Assembly: GCF_001648355.1 (NCBI RefSeq)
Contig: NZ_LXSL01000009.1
Location: 1 to 64,000, forward strand
From: Eikenella longinqua
GTDB lineage: Bacteria > Pseudomonadota > Gammaproteobacteria > Burkholderiales > Neisseriaceae
Direction of reading: 5' to 3'
DNA: 64,000 nt
Shown here: in pieces, positions 31,988-38,746 of the stretch
Position numbering within the stretch: position 1 is the stretch's first letter
Layout: every line of letters begins with the position of its first letter
Position numbers and translations under genes: made by a program
The notes under the pieces: generated by a model
Told to the model about the DNA's origin: nothing
Databases searched by the model: none
The model's input: only the letters and a program-made list of their open reading frames with translations

Positions 31988-32748
31988 GCGCGCGGCTGAA
32001 CCGCCTGTGGCGGCTGTTGGCCACCGGGCTGGGCTTCGTGTTTTTCGGCGTGTTCGGCGTGCTGCTGCAAATCGTTTTGCTGCCGTGGCTGCTGAATCCG
32101 TCGTCCGACTTGGCGCGGCAAAAGCAGGCGCGCCGCGTGGTTACGCGCACTTGGCTGTGGTTCAGCTATTATCTGATGCGTTCGGGCATTTTGAGCGCGG
32201 AATTTGAAGGCTTCGAGCGGCTCGGCCGCCCCGGCCAGCTGATTTTGGCCAACCATCCTTCGCTGCTTGATGTGGTGTTCCTGCTCGGCCGCGTGCCCGA
32301 AGCCAACTGCATCGTGAAGGCCGATTTGCAGCGCAATCCGGCCATGGCCGGGCAAATCCGCGCCTGCGGTTATCTGCCCAATCAGGAAGATTTGGATTTT
32401 GTCGAAGCCGTGCACGAAGTTTTGCAGCGGCAATGCCTGCTGGTGTTCCCAGAAGGCACGCGCACCGGCTGGGACGGCGTGGTGAAATTTCATCGCGGCG
32501 CGGTGTCGATCGGCTTGCGCAGCGCGCAGGTCATCACGCCCGTGGTGATTCAAATGCGCCCGCCGAACTTCAAAAAAGGCCAGCCGTGGTACATCATCCC
32601 GCTGCAAAAGCCGGCCTACCGCTTTATCGTGGGCGACGACATCAACCCGCAAGATTGGCTCAGCAAGCACCCCCTGCCCATCGCCGCCCGCCGCCTCAAC
32701 GACCACCTGCAACACTATTTCAATGAAAGAAGCCAAGAAAATGAATGA
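31966..32748 (+). CDS. lysophospholipid-type acyltransferase
   Basis: A 260-aa protein from the ATG at 31966, overlapping the previous gene by 22 bp. One membrane span (about 20-45), then the PlsC-type acyltransferase domain with N-H-P-S-L-L-D (H-x4-D motif) and FPEGTRTG. In aryl polyene clusters this acyltransferase (apeD position) is thought to move the product onto a lipid or carrier. It overlaps the next gene by 8 bp. Confidence 0.85.
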   Translation: MAAAYPLSARLNRLWRLLATGLGFVFFGVFGVLLQIVLLPWLLNPSSDLARQKQARRVVTRTWLWFSYYLMRSGILSAEFEGFERLGRPGQLILANHPSLLDVVFLLGRVPEANCIVKADLQRNPAMAGQIRACGYLPNQEDLDFVEAVHEVLQRQCLLVFPEGTRTGWDGVVKFHRGAVSIGLRSAQVITPVVIQMRPPNFKKGQPWYIIPLQKPAYRFIVGDDINPQDWLSKHPLPIAARRLNDHLQHYFNERSQENE

Positions 32749-33001
32749 ACTGAAACAAGAAATCAAACAACTGATTATCGACAGCCTCGGCCTGGAAGAC
32801 CTCACGCCCGTCGACATCGGCGACGAAGAAGCCCTGTTCGGCGACAGCGGCCTCGGACTTGATTCCGTGGACGCGCTGGAGCTCGGCCTGGCTGTGCAAA
32901 AACACTTCGGCTTCCAGCTCGACGGCGAAAGCCAAGAACTGCGCGACAGCTTCGCCAATGTGTCCACACTGGCCGCCTTCGTGCAAAAGCAACGCGGCTA
33001 G
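32741..33001 (+). CDS. acyl carrier protein 1
   Basis: An 86-aa protein from ATG 32741, overlapping the acyltransferase stop. The phosphopantetheine serine is in GLGLDSVDALEL (Ser near residue 41). It is an acidic four-helix carrier of the polyene/fatty-acid type. It would be activated by a phosphopantetheinyl transferase such as the one at 59282. An alternative in-frame ATG lies 18 bases upstream. Confidence 0.9.
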   Translation: MNELKQEIKQLIIDSLGLEDLTPVDIGDEEALFGDSGLGLDSVDALELGLAVQKHFGFQLDGESQELRDSFANVSTLAAFVQKQRG

Positions 33002-33039
33002 GCAAAGCACTTCCGGCTTCCTACCGCGTTGGCAATCCG

Positions 33040-33105
33040 TTAAAGGCTACCTGAAAATGATGTCTTGCGAAGCAAGGCTGAGTTTCTGCGAAGCTAAAAC
33101 CGCAG
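33040..33105 (+). repeat. DUS plus nested repeat inside the operon
   Basis: A DUS followed by TCTTGCGAAGCAAGGC and GTTTCTGCGAAGCTAAAAC, inserted between the two acyl carrier genes, which are close together in related clusters. It can fold into a hairpin and could reduce downstream expression. Confidence 0.6.
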
Positions 33106-33151
33106 CTCGGGCATTCATGCCCGACAAATCATCCCCTGTTAAGGAAACCCC

Positions 33152-33412
33152 ATGACCGAAACCGAAATCCGCGCCTTCCTGTTCGATATTCTGGAAAACA
33201 TGTTTGAAATCGACACCAGCAACGTAACCGGCAGCACCAACCTCTACGAAGACCTTGAAATCGACAGCATCGACGCCATCGACCTGCTCGACCAAATCAA
33301 ACGCCAAACCGGCTACAAGCTCCAAGCCGACGATTTCCGCAACGTCCGCACCATCGACGACGTGGTGGCCGCCGTATCCAAGCTCTACCAAGACGCCAAA
33401 CCCGAAGCGTGA
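33152..33412 (+). CDS. acyl carrier protein 2
   Basis: An 86-aa protein with the carrier motif LEIDSIDAIDL (Ser near 37). SD AAGGAAA. It is distinct from the first carrier, as in the apeE/apeF pair. Its stop overlaps the GTG start of the next gene (GTGA), so the two are coupled. Confidence 0.9.
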   Translation: MTETEIRAFLFDILENMFEIDTSNVTGSTNLYEDLEIDSIDAIDLLDQIKRQTGYKLQADDFRNVRTIDDVVAAVSKLYQDAKPEA

Positions 33413-33948
33413 AAACCGCTGCCAAAATCCTGCTCGGCCTCCTCAGCCTGCTCTACCCCCTGCTGTGGTACTACGGGCGCGGGCAGGGCTGGTTTTACCC
33501 TCTGGCCGGGCTGATGCTGCTGCTTTGGCTCGCCCGCGCCGCCATGCAGCGCGACCCCGCGCAAAAACGCCTCTCCCTGCTGATTGCCGCCTTCTTTGCC
33601 GCCACCCTGCTTTTCAGACGGTCTGACAGCATGTATTGGTATCCCGTGTGGGTAAACGGCCTGCTGCTCTTCCTCTTCGGCCTCAGCCTCACGCAAAAGC
33701 AAAGCGCCGTCGAACGCCTCGCCCGCCTGCAACACCCCGACCTGCCGCCCGAAGGCGTGGCCTACACCCGCCGCGTTACCCAAATCTGGTGCGCCTTCTT
33801 CGCCCTCAACGGCGGCACCGCCGCCCTCCTCGCCCTGCTCGGCCAACACCGCTGGTGGGCGCTCTACACCGGCATCATCGCCTACATCCTGATGGGCATC
33901 CTGATGGGCGGCGAATTCGCCTACCGCAAATGGGTGTTGAAGCTGTAG
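33409..33948 (+). CDS. COG4648-type membrane protein
   Basis: A 179-aa protein starting with GTG (overlap GTGA). Five or so membrane spans (ILLGLLSLLYPLLWYY, WFYPLAGLMLLLWLA, LSLLIAAFFAATLLF, VNGLLLFLFGLSL, ALYTGIIAYILMGILMGGEF) and the conserved YWYPVWVN motif of this family, which accompanies the two carriers in aryl polyene clusters (apeG position). A one-mismatch Neisseria DUS lies at 33613. The stop codon is immediately followed by the MITE-like element, which appears to end the operon. Confidence 0.8.
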   Translation: MKTAAKILLGLLSLLYPLLWYYGRGQGWFYPLAGLMLLLWLARAAMQRDPAQKRLSLLIAAFFAATLLFRRSDSMYWYPVWVNGLLLFLFGLSLTQKQSAVERLARLQHPDLPPEGVAYTRRVTQIWCAFFALNGGTAALLALLGQHRWWALYTGIIAYILMGILMGGEFAYRKWVLKL

Positions 33949-34050
33949 AGCGAATCAACTTAACTTTCGCTACCGCGTTAGCTCGCCTTGCCGTACTCCT
34001 GTACTGTCTGCGGCTCGCTGCCTCGTATCGAAAGCCAATTTGATTCGCTA
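33949..34050. mobile_element. MITE-like element, 102 bp
   Basis: Ends AGCGAATCAA / TTGATTCGCT (inverted, with TA outside). The interior GTTAGCTCGCCTTGCCGTAC and TGTACTGTCTGCGGC closely resemble, from memory, the abundant short intergenic repeats of Neisseria genomes. It has no coding capacity and abuts the stop codon of the COG4648 gene exactly. A relative is at 52164-52262. Confidence 0.65.
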
Positions 34051-34093
34051 TCGCCGCCATCCGGCCAGCCTGTTAGGAAACATTCCGGCACGC

Positions 34094-34139
34094 AAAAGGC
34101 TACCTGAAAACCTCATATCGGTTTTCAGGTAGCCTTTTA
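34094..34139. terminator. bidirectional DUS-pair terminator
   Basis: Long arms AAAAGGCTACCTGAAAACC and the complement with a 7-nt loop, between the rightward polyene operon and the leftward speD operon. Confidence 0.8.
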
Positions 34140-34167
34140 TTGCCCGCTATCCTTAAAATCCTTCAAA

Positions 34168-34545
34168 TCAACGCAACGGCAAGCCTGCTTCGCCGCCACG
34201 CTGGTGCACCTGCCACACGCCGCGTTCGGCCTGCAAGGCCTGCTCCAGCGTGTTTTTGGCGGATTCCGGCATCAGGCTGCCGCAGAGGAAGATATCCAGC
34301 GCGGCAAAGCCGTGCTCCGGCCAGGTGTGAATGCTCATATGCGATTCGGCCAAGAGCAGCACGCCGGTCACGCCGCCTTCGCCGCCGAAGGTGTGGAAAC
34401 GGCTGTCGAGCACGGTGGCGCCGATGCGTTCGGCGGCTTGGCGCAGGGCGTTTTTCAGGTAGCCTTCATCGCGCAACAGCGCGGACGGGCAGCCGTATAA
34501 ATCCAGCAGGCCGTGGCAGCCGGGGCTGTGGCTCATTTGTGCCAT
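34168..34545 (-). CDS. speD: S-adenosylmethionine decarboxylase proenzyme
   Basis: A 125-aa class 1B proenzyme. The self-cleavage site E67-S68 in LLAESHMSIHTWPEHG makes the pyruvoyl cofactor; LDIFLCG follows. It provides decarboxylated AdoMet, the aminopropyl donor for spermidine synthase (38747-40264). A second ATG (34536) overlaps the stop of the 51-aa peptide gene as ATGA and may be the true start. An in-frame DUS encodes G-Y-L-K near residue 28. Last gene of a leftward operon. Confidence 0.95.
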   Translation of the reverse strand: MAQMSHSPGCHGLLDLYGCPSALLRDEGYLKNALRQAAERIGATVLDSRFHTFGGEGGVTGVLLLAESHMSIHTWPEHGFAALDIFLCGSLMPESAKNTLEQALQAERGVWQVHQRGGEAGLPLR

Positions 34546-34688
34546 CCCGAAGACGAGCTGCCGCCGCCCACGCGCGAGCCGTGGTAGGAACGGCTGCCGC
34601 TGTTGCTGCTGCCCACAGAGCCGTAGTTGACAGAAGTGCTAACCAGAATGGCTAGGATGCTGCAAATCAGATAAGTATTTCTCGACAT
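34533..34688 (-). CDS. 51-aa small membrane or secreted protein
   Basis: A frame below usual ORF cut-offs. One hydrophobic segment (LICSILAILVSTSV, residues 7-20) followed by a Gly/Ser-rich tail (YGSVGSSNSGSRSYHG, then GGGSSSSGWHK). It starts 6 bp after the DUF4178 stop and overlaps speD, so it is an integral operon member. The tail suggests a flexible, perhaps surface-facing, part. I know no family; conservation of its place would prove it. Confidence 0.65.
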   Translation of the reverse strand: MSRNTYLICSILAILVSTSVNYGSVGSSNSGSRSYHGSRVGGGSSSSGWHK

Positions 34689-34694
34689 TTTGTT

Positions 34695-36263
34695 TCACTC
34701 GTCATCGTCATCGTCATCATCGCCGCCGCCGCTGAACACGTCGCCGCGTTTCGCTAAGAAATACAACACCATAACCGACACCGTGCCGGCCAAGGAGATG
34801 TCTTCATCGGAAGACAGCATGCTGAACCAGGCCGGCAGGTTGATGATGACAAACACCGCAACCAACAGCAGCATCAGCCCTTTCGACGGGCCGTCGGCGC
34901 GCATATCGGCGCTGTATTGCGGCACATCGCTGCCGCTGAGACCAAACCATTCGCGCACCTGCCGGTAGCTCACCGGCGTGCTCTGGCTCCAAGCGGCCTC
35001 GTGGCGGTTGCGCTCGGCGCAGAGCTTGCCGTTGCCGTTTTGGCGGTAGTCGGAATAAAAATCCACGTCGCCTTGGCGGATGTGCCAGTAAAACGCGCCG
35101 GCGGCAAGCACCACGCGCCCGCCGTAGTCGTAGAGCTTGGGCAGGCCCTGCGGCTGGAAAAGCTCTCCCTGCAAGCGCGGCCACACATTGAGCGTTTCCG
35201 ACACGCTCCATTCGCCATCGCTTTCCACCAGCCACATAAACCCGGCCTGCGGCTCGAAGAGCAGGTATTCCGTCCAGCTGCCCTCGGGTGTGATGCCGGA
35301 AGGATTTTTGCCAAACAGCAGGTTAAACGCGTCGCCGGGCTCCAATTCGTCTTTGCGCACCGCGCCGATGAGGGTGTAGGTGCGGTTGTTGATGGTGGCT
35401 TCCGCGCCCAGCTTCAGCGTGAAGGCATCGGCCTGCGCGGCACGACGGTTGTTGGCTTCCAGCAGCTCCAGCTTGCCTTCTGCAGCATCCAGGCTGCTGC
35501 CGCAGCTGGGGCAGAGGATGGAGGGGGTGAGCCCGGTAATCCATTGCACGGGCGAGCCGCAGTTGGGGCAGCTTTCGGCTTGGCGCGTGCCTTTGAGTTT
35601 GCCCGCGCTGCCGGCCACCTCGGCGCTGCTGCGCGTGTTGGAGAGCTGCAAGTCGGCCAGGTTTACGCCCCGCCCGATAAAGGCTTCGGGCGGCGACTCG
35701 GCGTAATCTAGCGTGAGGAAGGCTTGCTCGCAGCGCCAGTCGGCCACCCGGTTTTTCATCTGCGGCGGCAGCTCAAAGGGCAGTTCGCCCTCGGCGGCGG
35801 CCTGCTCCAGCACGATGTCGCGCACGTCGGCGGCCCAGAAGCGTTTGCCTTGGTACACAAAGTTGCTGTGGCCGGGCACTAAGTTGTCGAATTCGGGCGT
35901 GTCCGGCAGCGGCTCGGCGGCGGGTAGGGTGAACACGTATTGGTCGCCGGCTTCGGAGAGCCAGCCGTTGCTGCCGTCGGCAAACTGCACATACCATTCG
36001 TTCCACAAGCCGGCTTCGTATTTGGCCTGCAGGCGGCCGATGATGGAAAACGGCTGCGCGGCAAAGGTGCCGGCGGTGCCGATTTGCAGCGGGCTGAAGT
36101 CTTCCAGCAGGGCGGAATCGCGGCCGCTGTCGATAATGCCCGCGCCTTGCCGCACCAGAAGGCTGTGGCAGAAGCCGCATACCAGCGTGACCGCTGTGGC
36201 CGAATGCGCGTGTACGGGCGCGCCGCAGCTGGGGCAGTCGGTTTGGAAGAAGGGTTCGCTCAT
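34695..36263 (-). CDS. DUF4178 protein with two zinc ribbons
   Basis: A 522-aa protein. The first zinc ribbon is C10-x2-C13 and C29-x2-C32, followed by a beta-rich DUF4178 domain (about 50-200). The second ribbon is C232-x2-C235 and C251-x2-C254, followed by a second DUF4178 domain (about 265-430). Two membrane spans (about 455-475 and 483-500) and an unusual tail of seven aspartates then follow. The domain pair probably arose by duplication. DUF4178 proteins co-occur with SPFH, DUF350 and polyamine synthase genes, as here. The role is unknown; a membrane-bound adaptor is my guess. Confidence 0.85.
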   Translation of the reverse strand: MSEPFFQTDCPSCGAPVHAHSATAVTLVCGFCHSLLVRQGAGIIDSGRDSALLEDFSPLQIGTAGTFAAQPFSIIGRLQAKYEAGLWNEWYVQFADGSNGWLSEAGDQYVFTLPAAEPLPDTPEFDNLVPGHSNFVYQGKRFWAADVRDIVLEQAAAEGELPFELPPQMKNRVADWRCEQAFLTLDYAESPPEAFIGRGVNLADLQLSNTRSSAEVAGSAGKLKGTRQAESCPNCGSPVQWITGLTPSILCPSCGSSLDAAEGKLELLEANNRRAAQADAFTLKLGAEATINNRTYTLIGAVRKDELEPGDAFNLLFGKNPSGITPEGSWTEYLLFEPQAGFMWLVESDGEWSVSETLNVWPRLQGELFQPQGLPKLYDYGGRVVLAAGAFYWHIRQGDVDFYSDYRQNGNGKLCAERNRHEAAWSQSTPVSYRQVREWFGLSGSDVPQYSADMRADGPSKGLMLLLVAVFVIINLPAWFSMLSSDEDISLAGTVSVMVLYFLAKRGDVFSGGGDDDDDDDE

Positions 36264-36315
36264 GGTTGGTTTCCTATGGGGCGGGCGGGTTGGGTGTTCT
36301 TTTTTCAGGTAGCCT

Positions 36316-36786
36316 TTAAAGCTGCTGTTCCAACAGGGTTTTCAGCGGGGTCATGCCCAGGCGGCGATAGAAGCGTTCGGCGCCGTCGTTGCCGTGCATC
36401 ACGTTTAATGTGAGGCTGTGGCAGCCTTGGGCGCGGGCGAATTCGAGCAGATAGTGATACAGCTGCTCGCCGATTTTTTTGCCGCGCTGCGAAGCGTCTA
36501 CGCACAAATCGTCTAAGTACAACACTTTGCGGTCTACCAGCGAAACATCGCCGCAGGCTACCTGAAATTGGCACACGGCATAACCCTGCACTTTGCCGCT
36601 TTCATCCTGATACACGAACACGGGCTGGTTTTCATCGGCAATCAGGGCGCGCACTTCTTCATCGGAATATTTGCGTGCGCCGGCACGGTAGAGGTCGGGG
36701 CGGGCTTGGGCGTGCACGGCGTGCACTTGGTAGAGCAGTTCGCCAATGCGCTCGGCGTCGGCGGTTTGGGCGGGGCGGATGGGCAT
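36316..36786 (-). CDS. GNAT family N-acetyltransferase
   Basis: A 156-aa protein with the full GNAT fold: strand 4 YLDDLCVDASQRGKKIG with the acetyl-CoA loop (Q/RxxGxG/A form QRGKKIG), then LTLNVMHGNDGAERFYRRLGM. An in-frame DUS encodes F-Q-V-A near residue 73. It lies between the DUF4178 and SPFH genes, in the same direction, so a polyamine or protein acetylation role in the system is possible but unproven. Confidence 0.88.
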   Translation of the reverse strand: MPIRPAQTADAERIGELLYQVHAVHAQARPDLYRAGARKYSDEEVRALIADENQPVFVYQDESGKVQGYAVCQFQVACGDVSLVDRKVLYLDDLCVDASQRGKKIGEQLYHYLLEFARAQGCHSLTLNVMHGNDGAERFYRRLGMTPLKTLLEQQL

Positions 36787-36849
36787 GGGCTATCTTTCGG
36801 TTGTTGGTTGGTTAATCGGTTTTGGCTTTGCAGAAACTCAGCCTGAGAA

Positions 36850-36895
36850 GTTTTCAGGTAGCCTCTATTTGCCGCGTTTGAGGCTACCTGAAAAC
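36850..36895 (-). terminator. inverted DUS pair between SPFH and GNAT genes
   Basis: Arms GTTTTCAGGTAGCCTC and the complement, downstream of the SPFH stop. A third DUS copy lies at about 36931-36943. They divide the cluster into at least two transcripts. Confidence 0.65.
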
Positions 36896-36950
36896 TGCGC
36901 AACATCGTTTTAACTTCGGTGAAGCTTACGCTTTCAGGTAGCCCCGCGCT

Positions 36951-37997
36951 TTAGCCGATTAGCTGCTTCAACACTTCGGCTTTGGCTTTTTCGTAGTCTT
37001 CGGCGGAAATCAGGCCGCCGTCGAGCAAGGTTTTGAGTTTGGCGAGCTTGGCCTGCGGGTCTTCGGCGGCGGGCGCGGCCGGGGCGGCGGCGGGCTGTGC
37101 CGGCTGGGCGGGCGCGGTTTGCACGGGCTGCGGCTGCTGCATCATGCCGCTCATGGCGCCGGCCATGGCCTGCCCGATGCCGGCGCCCACGCCGAGGCCT
37201 GCGCCGATGCCGGCGATGCCGCCTTCGTTTTGCGCGGCCAGCGGGATGGCGGTGGCGGTTTGGTATTGGGTGAATTTGCCCATGTCGCCGATGATGCCCA
37301 TCGACATTTTGCTGTCGAGCGCTTTTTGCACGTTTTCGGGCAGGCTCACGCTTTCCACAGTGAAGTTCTCCAGCGCGAGGCCGAGCTTGGCAAATTCGGG
37401 CAGCAGCAGCTCGTTCATTTTCTGCGACAGCAGCACTTGGTTGGCGGCCATATCGAGGAAGGGGATGCCGGATGTGCCGAAGGCGGCGGCCAGCTGGGTC
37501 ATGGCCAGGTTGCGCAGCTGCTGTTCGAGCTGCTCGCCGCTATAAGAGGCGCCCACGCCGCTCACTTCGCGGAAGAAGGCGGCGGGGTCGCTGATGCGGT
37601 AGGCATACATGCCAAAGGAGCGCAGCTGGATCACGCCGAAATCGGCATCGCGCACGGTAACGGGCTGGGAAGTGCCCCAGCGGCGGGCGAGCTGCTGGCG
37701 GGTGTTGAAGAAATAAACGTCGGATTTGAATGGGGATTGGAAGAGTTTATCCCAGTTTTTCAGGTTGGTGAGGATGGGCAGGGTTTGCGTGGTGAGCGTG
37801 TAGCGGCCGGGCTGGAACACGTCGGCGGCTTTGCCTTCGTCCACAAACAGGGCAGCCTGCGCCTCGCGCACGGTGAGGCTGGCGCCGTTTTGGATTTCCT
37901 GATCGGCCACGGGGAAGCGCCACATCAGCAGCCCTTCTGCGGGATTCGGCCATTCGATAACGTCGATAAACTGCTTCTTGATGAAATTGCCCAGCAT
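36951..37997 (-). CDS. SPFH/Band 7 protein with SHOCT domain
   Basis: A 348-aa protein. Residues 1-210 are an SPFH (virion-core-like, YdjI type) domain, e.g. the EWPNPAEGLLMWRFP opening and FGVIQLRSFGMYAYRI. A Gly/Ala-rich segment follows (GIGAGLGVGAGIGQAMAGAM, near 262-282), then a Pro/Ala/Gln linker and a C-terminal SHOCT domain (AKLKTLLDGGLISAEDYEKAK, near 315-335). SPFH proteins scaffold membrane microdomains; SHOCT mediates oligomerisation. It sits next to DUF350 and DUF4178 genes, a combination seen repeatedly in bacteria. Confidence 0.88.
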   Translation of the reverse strand: MLGNFIKKQFIDVIEWPNPAEGLLMWRFPVADQEIQNGASLTVREAQAALFVDEGKAADVFQPGRYTLTTQTLPILTNLKNWDKLFQSPFKSDVYFFNTRQQLARRWGTSQPVTVRDADFGVIQLRSFGMYAYRISDPAAFFREVSGVGASYSGEQLEQQLRNLAMTQLAAAFGTSGIPFLDMAANQVLLSQKMNELLLPEFAKLGLALENFTVESVSLPENVQKALDSKMSMGIIGDMGKFTQYQTATAIPLAAQNEGGIAGIGAGLGVGAGIGQAMAGAMSGMMQQPQPVQTAPAQPAQPAAAPAAPAAEDPQAKLAKLKTLLDGGLISAEDYEKAKAEVLKQLIG

Positions 37998-38036
37998 GGG
38001 GATTCCTTTCGTTTGTTTGAATACTTGGAATGGAAA

Positions 38037-38077
38037 GGGCTACCTGAAAACGATCTAACAACTTTTTCAGGTAGCCT
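38037..38077 (-). terminator. DUS-pair terminator after the DUF350 gene
   Basis: GGGCTACCTGAAAA and TTTTTCAGGTAGCC, 8 bp past the DUF350 stop and ahead of the SPFH gene. Confidence 0.65.
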
Positions 38078-38084
38078 GTATGCG

Positions 38085-38483
38085 TTAAGACAGGCAGGCC
38101 GCGTTCAGCAGGCCCACGGCAATGGAAATCACGGCGCAGAGCGTGCCCACGGCCACATTATTGCCTGCCAGCTCGGCGGCGGAATCGGGCACGAGGCGGG
38201 TGGCGGCGAAATACACGGCAATCTGAATCACCGCCGCGGCCAAGCCCCACAACACGAAATCCATCATGCTCACGCTGTGCGCGATGCTGGAAGCCAGCGG
38301 CAGGCAGAAGCCGATGAGCGCGCCGCCGAAAGAGAGGGCGCAGGCTAGGTTGCCGCGCTTGATCAGCTTGAGTTCGTCGGCCGGGGTGATGCGCAGATAC
38401 ACGGCGGCAAACAGCGCCGTCATCACCAGCCCGATCAGCAGGTATTGCAGATACAGCAGATATTGTCCTATGGAAATGCTCAT
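38085..38483 (-). CDS. DUF350 membrane protein
   Basis: A 132-aa protein from the ATG at 38483. Four membrane spans in two similar halves (about 8-30, 44-66, 72-94 and 108-130), the DUF350 (YjfL-type) pattern with the TPADELKLIKRGN loop between spans 1 and 2. DUF350 genes commonly neighbour SPFH, DUF4178 and spermidine synthase-like genes. It may be a small channel or lipid-embedded partner (inference). Divergent from the aminopropyltransferase gene, with the shared control region at 38484-38746. Confidence 0.85.
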   Translation of the reverse strand: MSISIGQYLLYLQYLLIGLVMTALFAAVYLRITPADELKLIKRGNLACALSFGGALIGFCLPLASSIAHSVSMMDFVLWGLAAAVIQIAVYFAATRLVPDSAAELAGNNVAVGTLCAVISIAVGLLNAACLS

Positions 38484-38746
38484 GGCTTGCCTTTGCGGTG
38501 TGGATGGAGGGGAAAATGCTTGCCGCGCCAAGGGATTTGCCCCGGGGCAGGGCGGCACGCTATATGAGGCTGATTATGCCACACAACATACGCCATTCCT
38601 ACTCAACTTCCTGCCCAATCCAGCACAAAACCCACACCATCCGTGCCGCACACACCAAAACTTGATGTATGCCAAGTTTTGTAAGAAATCCACTGCATCG
38701 GCCGGCTGCTATAATCCGCAGGCTACCTGAAAAGGCTACCTGAAAA

